Part shown: piece by piece, positions 1-5,008 of the stretch
How positions within the stretch are numbered: position 1 is the first letter of the stretch
Layout of the letters: every line of letters starts with the position of its first letter
Origin: Terriglobia bacterium
GTDB taxonomy: Bacteria; Acidobacteriota; Terriglobia; UBA7540
Assembly: GCA_030040455.1 (NCBI GenBank)
Contig: JASHTR010000248.1
Span: 1-5,978, forward strand
Reading direction: 5' to 3'
DNA: 5,978 nt
Position numbers and translations under genes: made by a program
Notes under the pieces: generated by a model
The model's input: the letters and a program-made list of their open reading frames with translations, nothing else
Told to the model about the DNA's origin: nothing
The model's database searches: none

Positions 1-331
1 TCGTCTCCTCGGCGGTGACGGTGGCGTTTGGAACCGCCGCCTTGCTAGAGTCGAATACGCTGCCAACGATCGTACCCTGGAGCAGTTGCGCGGTGGCCGG
101 GCCGACGCATAGGAGGAGAGTGATCGCGGCTATACAACATGCCAATAATAGCCTTCGGCACGAAAGAGCGTCAGCGCCGGCTGCCCACAGAGATCCCCAT
201 ACGTTGGTGTGCTCGTCTCGTGTCCAGGAATCGCGAAATGATCGCCCTCCAATCGGGTTTCGCCTATCTTCCGATCTAACTTCCCTATATCCCTGAATAG
301 AAGACTTCTGACATTTCCAAATGAGCTTCAT
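1..331 (-). CDS. TonB-dependent receptor with carboxypeptidase-regulatory-like N-terminal domain (N-terminal part, runs off left edge)
   Basis: The minus strand is open from an ATG at 331 to the window edge, giving 110 residues with no stop. Residues 61-82 form a hydrophobic signal segment (LLLACCIAAITLLLCVGPAT, then AQ) with a likely cut near AQ. It is followed by GTIVGSVFDSSKAAVPNATV, the typical opening of the carboxypeptidase-regulatory-like beta-sandwich that precedes the plug and barrel in acidobacterial Oar/TonB receptors. That family imports large substrates across the outer membrane using TonB energy and is usually around 1000 residues long, so most of the gene is outside the window. 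The start is supported by AGGAGG five bases upstream. It gives an unusually long, polar, arginine-rich stretch of about 60 residues before the hydrophobic core. No in-frame ATG lies nearer the signal segment, so either the extension is real or a rare start codon is used. Family assignment is good; the ligand cannot be told. Confidence 0.82.
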   Translation of the reverse strand, partial: MKLIWKCQKSSIQGYREVRSEDRRNPIGGRSFRDSWTRDEHTNVWGSLWAAGADALSCRRLLLACCIAAITLLLCVGPATAQLLQGTIVGSVFDSSKAAVPNATVTAEET

Positions 332-336
332 GTCTA

Positions 337-342
337 CCTCCT
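337..342 (-). promoter_or_regulatory. Strong Shine-Dalgarno of the TonB receptor gene
   Basis: AGGAGG on the minus strand sits five bases before the ATG at 331. It fixes that codon as the start despite the long N-terminal extension it implies. Confidence 0.75.
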
Positions 343-349
343 GGGTGAA

Positions 350-592
350 TCAGTTGATGATGTCGCTTTGCGACATCCGCGAAGCAATGAAAACATGTGC
401 GAGATCGAGGTACGATCGACTCGGCCTGCACGGATGAAGGCCGTTTGCCCTTGGAGCGCGAAGCCCGCGCATCAGTTTGGCCTGGACAGTTCGGGCTGGA
501 GCTGCTCCCGCATAGACCACGCTCCGCCCGCCTTCAGCTAGGAGACGGCAAATATTCCCGAGGGGATCCTGGCGTCGATCATTATTATTCAT
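350..592 (-). CDS. Doubtful 80-residue hypothetical ORF upstream of the TonB receptor
   Basis: The ORF begins MNNNDRRQDPLGNICRLLAE and stops 18 bases before the receptor ATG. A GGGAGG at 601-606 lies eight bases upstream of its ATG, which is acceptable as a ribosome binding site. Against it: the product matches no family I recognise, is rich in Arg and Ala without a clear fold pattern, and third codon positions show no strong GC preference, unlike the real genes here. The 359-377 inverted repeat lies inside its 3' end. It may be a chance ORF in the receptor's leader or a small leader gene; I favour chance. Confidence 0.18.
   Translation of the reverse strand: MNNNDRRQDPLGNICRLLAEGGRSVVYAGAAPARTVQAKLMRGLRAPRANGLHPCRPSRSYLDLAHVFIASRMSQSDIIN
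359..377. repeat. Perfect 8-bp inverted repeat upstream of the TonB receptor gene
   Basis: GATGTCGC-TTT-GCGACATC is an exact inverted repeat with a 3-base centre, lying 16 bases upstream of the receptor's Shine-Dalgarno. As RNA it would form a compact hairpin in the 5' leader; as DNA it is a 19-bp dyad that could be an operator. There is no U-tract after it on the minus strand, so it is not a standard terminator. The role is inference. Confidence 0.55.
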
Positions 593-699
593 AGAGAGCG
601 CCTCCCGAGCCGCAACTCATGTCACGAAAGTGTAAGCCACATCCAGGAATGGTCGTCGACCCAAACATCGCGTCTCGAACCAGAACTGATTACACCTGA

Positions 700-727
700 C
701 ATATCAATTTTGAGATCTGCCATATCA
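700..727 (+). promoter_or_regulatory. Spaced direct repeat CATATCA, candidate binding site
   Basis: CATATCA occurs at 700-706 and again at 721-727, exactly 21 bases apart, i.e. two helical turns on the same face. It lies about 85-110 bases upstream of the regulator's ATG. Spacing and position suit a transcription-factor site, but with only two copies of a 7-mer, chance remains possible. Confidence 0.3.
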
Positions 728-757
728 GTTACTCGACAGTCTCCTCAGCTCGTGTTA

Positions 758-768
758 ACTTGTCAAGT
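758..768. promoter_or_regulatory. Palindrome ACTTGTCAAGT, candidate GntR autoregulatory operator
   Basis: ACTTG-T-CAAGT is a perfect 11-bp palindrome 43 bases before the regulator's ATG. FCD GntR dimers bind short dyads, often of the TNGTNNNACNA kind, and commonly sit on their own promoters. This dyad resembles that form loosely (TTGTCAA core). Its half-site ACTTGT appears again inside the hairpin region upstream of the enolase-superfamily gene (minus strand, 4827-4832). Assignment to this regulator is inference. Confidence 0.35.
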
Positions 769-811
769 GCTTTTTGGGGGTTCCATCCTGAAGAACGGAC
801 GCGGCGATGCA

Positions 812-1585
812 ATGAAGATTCCAAGGAAACGCGTGATCCGCGAGCGCGGGCCCGCAAGCCTCTCCGAGAAAGCTTACGCCCTGGTGCGCGTGAAGATCCT
901 GAGAGGTGAAATCCCGGCCGGAGCGGCTTTATCCCGCCGCAAGCTGGCGGTCGAGTACGGAATGAGCTTTCTCCCCATCTCGGAGGCCTTGCAGCGCCTG
1001 GAGCAGGAAGGGCTCATCGAAAGCCGTCCTCGCGTGGGCACGCGGGTGCGGGTTCCGACGGCGCAGGACATCCGGGACTGTTACGTCCTGCGGGAGGCCC
1101 TGGAGTGCCAGGCTGCGAGGCTTTTTGTCGAAAAGGCCACTTCGCGGGAGCGCGATGAGGTGCGGCGGATGGCGGCGCGACTGGATGCGATGCTCTTTCG
1201 CGCTTTTAGCCGCTCGTCCAACTCCGAGGACCAGTTTGGCGCCCAATCGTACCACGTCTCCTTCCACCTGCGTGTCGCGGAATGCTCAGGCAGCGCGGCG
1301 CTGTTCAAAGCCATTGAGAAAGCGCAAATCCTCACTTTCAACTGGCTGGTTGACGTGTCGGCCCGTTCGATGAATCCTCCCGGGCGCCATACGGAGCTCA
1401 TGAAAGCGCTCTGCGGAGGCAGTCCGGATGCAGCTGAACGTGCCATGCGCCGGCACATTAGCTACGGGCTGGAAAAGGTTCAGGCGTCCATCACGGCGCG
1501 TTACAGCCCGGAACTGTACGGGGCGCAATCGGCTTATGGACCATTGTCCAATCTGCGGAAAGGAACGTGGAGAGTTAAGAGGTAA
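812..1585 (+). CDS. FCD-family GntR transcriptional regulator
   Basis: A 257-residue protein of usual length for the FadR/FCD branch. A winged helix-turn-helix spans about residues 16-80 (ALSRRKLAVEYGMSFLPISE, then EGLIESRPRVGTRV forming the wing), and an all-helical FCD ligand domain spans about 88-225. FCD proteins bind small acids, often with a metal, and repress or activate catabolic genes as dimers. Family metal ligands usually read D-x3-H, H, H; here they align to H148, H152, H193 and H215, so the Asp is replaced by His. The DNA-reading helix also differs: positions equal to FadR Arg45 and Arg49 are Phe53 and Ser57. I chose ATG 812 because the protein N-terminus is then normal; the frame extends to TTG 710 but adds 34 non-family residues. 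The Shine-Dalgarno is weak. The gene converges on the LamG-like gene, 65 bases apart. The inducer is unknown. Confidence 0.88.
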   Translation: MKIPRKRVIRERGPASLSEKAYALVRVKILRGEIPAGAALSRRKLAVEYGMSFLPISEALQRLEQEGLIESRPRVGTRVRVPTAQDIRDCYVLREALECQAARLFVEKATSRERDEVRRMAARLDAMLFRAFSRSSNSEDQFGAQSYHVSFHLRVAECSGSAALFKAIEKAQILTFNWLVDVSARSMNPPGRHTELMKALCGGSPDAAERAMRRHISYGLEKVQASITARYSPELYGAQSAYGPLSNLRKGTWRVKR

Positions 1586-1650
1586 GCGGAAGCGCCGCGC
1601 CCGTTGAGCCTTCCGGACAGGCCAAAGCCCCGCAGGGTCTCAGGTCCTGG

Positions 1651-2349
1651 TTACTTCCCTGACGCGGGGGCGCACTGCGCGTCGTTGGATCGTAATCGCA
1701 GGCGGGCGAAATCTCCCACGTTGCCGAACGATCCGAGACCGATTTGCCCGCAGGTGAACGCGCGATTCTTTACGGCGAATCGCGGGCGGGCCTCCCCATC
1801 CATGTAAACGTTGATTGAGCCCGACCGTGCATTGCGAACAATCCGCACGTCGTGCCAGGCATGATCAGGAAAAGACGGCGGGGCATGCAGGCCCGCAATC
1901 CGGCGCCGCGGTCCGCCATCAACAATGAACAGGCCATTATGGACCGCTATTTGGGTCCCGGAATTTTCCGATAGGTGAACATAATAAAAGTGAAGCGTAT
2001 CCACATAGTTGAAAACCACAATCATCGAACCCTTGGGACATCTAACTTTCACGTCGAGCACGAAGCTGCCTACCTTCGCTCCCTTAAGCCGCGCAAACTG
2101 CAAGGGCCGGCGCGGAACCCCGGGCGGCCGCGGACGGAGCATGTGAAGATAGTGCAGGCCGCCTTGCTCCAGAATTTCCCAATCCTGCGGGTAAGGCATC
2201 TCCCATGAACTTAAGGCGCCTGAATCAAAGTTATCCTGCAGTGCCAGGTTTTTTTCACGCGCGCGTGAGGCGCTCTCCGGCTGCGCAAAGACAGCGCATG
2301 CTGCGGCGAGTATCAGGGTGGCAACGATCGGGAGTCTTGGTTTGAACAT
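1651..2349 (-). CDS. Secreted LamG/DUF1080-like (concanavalin-type jelly-roll) protein
   Basis: A 232-residue protein with a Sec signal peptide (MFKPRLPIVATLILAAACAV, likely cut after FA at residue 22). One beta-sandwich domain follows, from about residue 38 to 222. Features that fit the LamG/3-keto-disaccharide-hydrolase-like jelly roll are DNFDSG and the WEMPYPQDWEIL block near the start, WHDVRIVRN (165-173), a VYMDGE turn (181-186), and the closing GQIGLGSFGNVGDFARLRLR (201-220). Members bind or cleave carbohydrate; no catalytic residues can be named, so the activity is open. Mature cysteines are C104, C200 and C226, so a disulfide is possible. Start support: GAGGTGA at 2354-2360 ends four bases before the ATG. 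It is transcribed toward the GntR gene and is the only gene in its unit; a promoter candidate lies at 2474-2502. Codon use is similar to the enolase gene. Confidence 0.8.
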   Translation of the reverse strand: MFKPRLPIVATLILAAACAVFAQPESASRAREKNLALQDNFDSGALSSWEMPYPQDWEILEQGGLHYLHMLRPRPPGVPRRPLQFARLKGAKVGSFVLDVKVRCPKGSMIVVFNYVDTLHFYYVHLSENSGTQIAVHNGLFIVDGGPRRRIAGLHAPPSFPDHAWHDVRIVRNARSGSINVYMDGEARPRFAVKNRAFTCGQIGLGSFGNVGDFARLRLRSNDAQCAPASGK

Positions 2350-2623
2350 TCAATCACCTCGCTTCAGCAACATTTGAGAAACCATGCTGGAATGCCTTTG
2401 CGAAATGCGAGCTTGACGTTCAGAAGGTCCGAGCTCGCTTCCTCTGGACCCGCAAGGGATCAAGGGAGAACGAAGTATAGAACCAAAGAGCGCGACGAGC
2501 AAGAGATCGTACCGCCGGATGGTCTTCGCAAGCCCGGCTGCGAATCGCGCCGCAGTCCTCCTCATCAAGGCGATCGCACATGATTGTACGGCGAGTAATC
2601 GGACGCCCGCCTGTGCTTTTTGG
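2350..2623. other. Intergenic region between LamG-like gene and PQQ relic
   Basis: Apart from the promoter candidate, no gene is recognised. A 97-codon minus-strand frame spans 2350-2643 and ends TGA directly against the LamG-like ATG, but it has no ribosome binding site (CACCTC, the reverse of one, precedes it) and no recognisable product. A plus-strand frame at 2374-2583 is equally uninformative. The region may include the former promoter of the PQQ relic. Confidence 0.45.
2474..2502 (-). promoter_or_regulatory. Candidate sigma70-type promoter for the LamG-like gene
   Basis: On the minus strand TTGCTC (2497-2502) and TATACT (2474-2479) are separated by exactly 17 bases. The -10 matches consensus at five of six positions, the -35 only at three. 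Transcription would begin near 2467 and leave a leader of about 118 bases before the ATG at 2349. Confidence 0.45.
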
Positions 2624-3125
2624 ATGGCGGTGTTGTACTTCATCTTGTGAGGTGTAGCGGGCGCGGGGCAGGAGGGGACGTCGCCCGGTGCGCATCATAA
2701 TGAGGAGAAGCCGTCCGAGGCTGTCGAGCGCGGGCGCAGCCAATTTCAAAAGACCTGCGCATTCTGTCACGGTCCGGAGGCGAACGGCGGCGGCACGACG
2801 TGGCTGACCGGAGACCTACGACCCCGAATTGAATCTTCTCTACTGGGGGACGGGCAATCCGCACCCGGTTCTGTCCGGCCAGGTACGGCCGGGCGCTAAT
2901 CTTTATACCTGCACGATTGTCGCGCTTGACCCTGCGACCGGACGATCGCTATGGCACGTGTATGCCGGCGGGCGGCTGACCGGTTGCCCAATGACGTATG
3001 AGCTGAACGGCCGCCAATATCTCCTGACCCCTGTCGACAGCGTGCTCTATACTTGGGCGCTGAAGGCTCACGTCTCGGGAGCCCGGTCTGAAGCTCTGAC
3101 CCGCGACAATAGTTCCAATGAATAA
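2624..3125 (+). pseudogene. Eroded cytochrome c / PQQ-dependent dehydrogenase (quinoprotein alcohol dehydrogenase type)
   Basis: Intact relatives are periplasmic quinoproteins of roughly 600-700 residues, with an 8-bladed PQQ propeller and a heme c domain. Only about 165 codons remain. From ATG 2624 the frame reads MAVLYFIL, then TGA (2648-2650), then GVAGAGQE, which looks like a signal peptide broken by a stop. It continues to SQFQKTCAFCHGPEANGG, with heme motif CxxCH at 2756-2770. Without a gap it then jumps to TTWLTGD, a propeller piece, so the rest of the cytochrome and most blades are missing. After GAC at 2815 one extra C shifts the frame, and YDPELNLLYWGTGNPHP plus RPGANLYTCTIVALDPATG follow. 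The frame then runs straight into the C-terminal blade, SLWHVYAGGRLTGCPMTYEL to VLYTWAL, with the TAA at 3123. The second deletion seems to lie at the repeated blade motif ALDxxTG. Several independent lesions make a working product very unlikely. Exact original start is uncertain. Confidence 0.82.
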
Positions 3126-3389
3126 AGCCCATACAGCGGTGGTGAGATCGTGGGATTGGCTTGTCCAGGCACGATCACCTGCTTTCCTACCACTTGTGCA
3201 GTTACCGGATTGTGCTCCCGAGCTTCTACCATCCGTAGCATTAGCCCGATCCTCTCACCGACTCTTTCGGGGCTCGTCTTGAGTGGCAAGCAAGGTGTCC
3301 CGATGACGCAGGCTGAGCTCAAAGGCATTCCAGAATGCCCGATACGGCTCGAGCCAGGGATCAACCGCCTTCATGGGGAAAAGCACGTC
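3126..3389. other. Unassigned region between PQQ relic and enolase-superfamily gene
   Basis: No known gene is recognised. A minus-strand frame (3068-3364) reads fairly protein-like in its middle (RVGERIGLMLRMVEAREHNP, then KQVIVPGQANP), but it starts at TTG without a ribosome binding site, overlaps the relic and matches no family I know. A plus-strand frame at 3150-3419 is rich in Cys, Thr and Ser and looks like a shadow. Codon third positions show no clear bias. It could be a remnant of a deleted gene. Confidence 0.4.
3324..3339. repeat. Near-perfect palindrome downstream of the enolase-superfamily gene
   Basis: GGCATTC-CA-GAATGCC is a 7-bp inverted repeat with a 2-base centre, 51-66 bases past the gene's stop. 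In the minus-strand transcript it is followed only by TTT, so it would be a weak intrinsic terminator at best; a dyad protein-binding site is equally possible. Confidence 0.4.
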
Positions 3390-4724
3390 TCAGTCGAAGA
3401 AATCGCGATCCTCGTCTGAGAGGTGAGCTTTGGCTGCCCGGACGTTGAAAGTCACACCGAGACCCGGCTTGTCCCAAACGTCGATGAAGCCCTTGTTGAC
3501 AATCGGGTCCGGCAAGCCCTCGACGATGTCGTACCACCACTCCGGCTGGCCTTTCGCATATTCGAAAGCGATGTAGTTCTGCGGCAGGGTGGCCCCCATA
3601 TGCACTTGCGCGGCCACCCCGAACAATCCATCGAAAATTCCGTGCGGAGCCACCAGAATGCCATGCAAATTGGCATACTCCGCAATCCACTTCAGCTCCG
3701 CCATCCCGCCCACGTCTTCCGGGTCGGGGCCGAGCACATTCACCGCCTGATTTTCGATGAGATCCTTGAAGTTCTCCCGAAGGTAGATCTCCTCTCCGGT
3801 GTGAATCGGAGTCGACGTGCTCTCAGTGACCTGTTTGAAAACCCGGGCGTTCGGGTAAGGCTTGTAGTCGCCTGTGATCAGGTCTTCGAGCCATGTGATG
3901 TGGAGCGGTTCCACCGCGCGCGCAAACCGGATGGCGTCCTTGGGCACCCAGCCCGGCCCGCAGTCACACGCCAGCCCGACTCCGTCGCCAAGGACCTTCT
4001 TAGCAGCTTCGACGCAGGCAATGACATGGTCAATGCCACGTTCCGTCAGCAGCCCGGCATCCTCCAGGTAAGGATCTCCCAACGGCGGCGTCCAGTGCCT
4101 GCCATACCAGGCATCCGGGATGGCAGTCAGCATTGCGTCATTATGAAAACCGACTGGCATCTTGATCAGCGTATAGCCCTCTTGAGCCTCCTTTACCCTC
4201 GCCACGAGTTCGGCATAATCCTGCGGCATGCGGGGTCTCATGCCGGGCGCGTTGTTTTCGGTGTTTCCGTAGGGGCGGACGCGGTCCCGGATCTTTCCCC
4301 CCAGCAGCTTATAAACCGGCAATCCGGCCACTTGCCCGGCAATATCCCAGAGAGCGATTTCGATGGCGCTGACCGCCGCGCCCCAGGGCTTAGACGCGCC
4401 CATCCGCCGGATCTTCAGCATCACTCGCGCCACGTCCGTCGGATCTTCGCCCAGAAGAAACTGCTTATAGAACAGCACCATCGGCTTAAGATACGGCTTG
4501 GCAGACTCCGCCTGACCGTAGCCGGAAACGCCCTGATCCGTGACGACTCGAACCGTCGGGTTGCGGCCGATGATTGCGCATTTCAGGTCTGTGATCTTGA
4601 TCGATACATTCCCCGTCCGATTTTGAGGGAGTGGCTGACCGCTCCCCGGTTGAGCCCCAAATGCCGTTGCGGCTGCGGCCCCCGAAAGCGATCCAAGAAA
4701 TCCTCTTCGCGTCCAATGATTCAT
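3390..4724 (-). CDS. Tat-exported mandelate racemase/muconate lactonizing enzyme family protein (enolase superfamily)
   Basis: A 444-residue protein. It opens with a twin-arginine signal (TRRGFLGS, residues 5-12, then an Ala-rich stretch to about 24), so a folded, metal-loaded enzyme would be sent to the periplasm. The enolase-type N-terminal domain spans about 41-150 and the barrel about 151-440. Predicted Mg2+ ligands are D254 (ACDCGPGW), E280 (TWLEDL) and E311 (HTGEE). D334 (GPDPEDVGG) and H361 (APHG) form the Asp-His dyad of the mandelate racemase group, and E388 (AFEY) suits the last-strand Glu. The usual KxK base motif reads K188-M-P190, so the second Lys is absent. The family takes a proton alpha to a carboxylate; sugar-acid dehydratases are common members, and a dehydratase is my guess. 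Start: GGAGGG at 4729-4734 ends four bases before the ATG. It diverges from moaA. Substrate unknown. Confidence 0.9.
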   Translation of the reverse strand: MNHWTRRGFLGSLSGAAAATAFGAQPGSGQPLPQNRTGNVSIKITDLKCAIIGRNPTVRVVTDQGVSGYGQAESAKPYLKPMVLFYKQFLLGEDPTDVARVMLKIRRMGASKPWGAAVSAIEIALWDIAGQVAGLPVYKLLGGKIRDRVRPYGNTENNAPGMRPRMPQDYAELVARVKEAQEGYTLIKMPVGFHNDAMLTAIPDAWYGRHWTPPLGDPYLEDAGLLTERGIDHVIACVEAAKKVLGDGVGLACDCGPGWVPKDAIRFARAVEPLHITWLEDLITGDYKPYPNARVFKQVTESTSTPIHTGEEIYLRENFKDLIENQAVNVLGPDPEDVGGMAELKWIAEYANLHGILVAPHGIFDGLFGVAAQVHMGATLPQNYIAFEYAKGQPEWWYDIVEGLPDPIVNKGFIDVWDKPGLGVTFNVRAAKAHLSDEDRDFFD

Positions 4725-5008
4725 GAGTCCCTCCGCTTAGAAAGTATCTTGAAGCAAACTGTTTTCGTAGCCGGGAGTTCCATTTTGCCCCAAGAGTCGG
4801 CATTGTGCGCTCCTTCACACCGGAAAACAAGTCGTTTTCCCCCTTTCTTCGCAGAAACGGGGGCCTCGACGGCACGGTGATGAGCTGGCACCCAATTCTA
4901 CGAGCCTATTCATAATCCTCCAACGCACAATGGGGGCACTACCGCGAAGTTCTCCGGCTTGCGTCGAATGAGCATGATCGTCTAGGATTTAACTAGCCGC
5001 GCAAGGTA
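4725..5008. other. Divergent intergenic region between the enolase-superfamily gene and moaA
   Basis: No gene is supported here; frames crossing it are shadows or extensions without family content. It contains the hairpin cluster at 4822-4863. On the plus strand CATAAT at 4911-4916 could be a -10 for moaA (five of six matches) but no good -35 lies 16-18 bases upstream. On the minus strand GATACT at 4743-4748 could be a weak -10 for the enolase gene, again without a clear -35. I saw no molybdenum-cofactor riboswitch signature upstream of moaA. Confidence 0.45.
4822..4863. promoter_or_regulatory. Two overlapping inverted repeats in the divergent region
   Basis: The first is GGAAAAC-AAGTC-GTTTTCC (4822-4840), a perfect 7-bp stem. 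The second pairs CCCCC (4839-4843) and TTTC (4844-4847) with GAAA (4854-4857) and GGGGG (4859-4863), with one bulged C at 4858 and loop TTCGCA. They share the CC at 4839-4840, so they cannot both form fully. On the minus strand they would sit about 100-140 bases before the enolase-superfamily start. Neither is followed by a T-tract. Operator or leader structure are both possible. Confidence 0.45.

Larger units (their letters stand above)
593..811. other. Control region between the receptor side and the GntR gene
   Basis: No convincing gene is seen here. The reading frame of the regulator stays open back to a TTG at 710, but that extension does not look like GntR protein. The stretch is less GC-rich than its neighbours and carries a spaced direct repeat (700-727) and a palindrome (758-768), listed separately. 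No strong -35/-10 pair was found for the regulator. Confidence 0.5.

Noticed and set aside
15..296. 93-codon plus-strand ORF at the left edge
   Set aside because: It is opposite the receptor's signal peptide and beta-sandwich start, which read clearly on the minus strand.
710..811. 34-residue N-terminal extension of the GntR protein from TTG 710
   Set aside because: It is not GntR-like and crosses the repeat and palindrome cluster; ATG 812 gives a standard family N-terminus.
1586..1650. Bidirectional terminator between the convergent GntR and LamG-like genes
   Set aside because: The gap is GC-rich but I found no strong hairpin followed by a T-tract on either strand.
2350..2643. 97-codon minus-strand ORF ending TGA directly against the LamG-like ATG
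   Set aside because: The stop/start contact suggested translational coupling, but there is no ribosome binding site, the candidate promoter lies inside it, and the product has no family features.
4486..4875. 129-codon minus-strand ORF overlapping the start of the enolase-superfamily gene
   Set aside because: It is out of frame with the gene, shows no domain, and lacks a ribosome binding site.
3423..4880. 485-codon plus-strand ORF opposite the enolase-superfamily gene
   Set aside because: It is the antisense of a well-conserved enzyme, has no recognisable domain, and long antisense frames are common in GC-rich codon patterns.
4880..5008. Molybdenum-cofactor riboswitch upstream of moaA
   Set aside because: Checked because such elements precede moa genes in some bacteria; I could not find the expected stem pattern.
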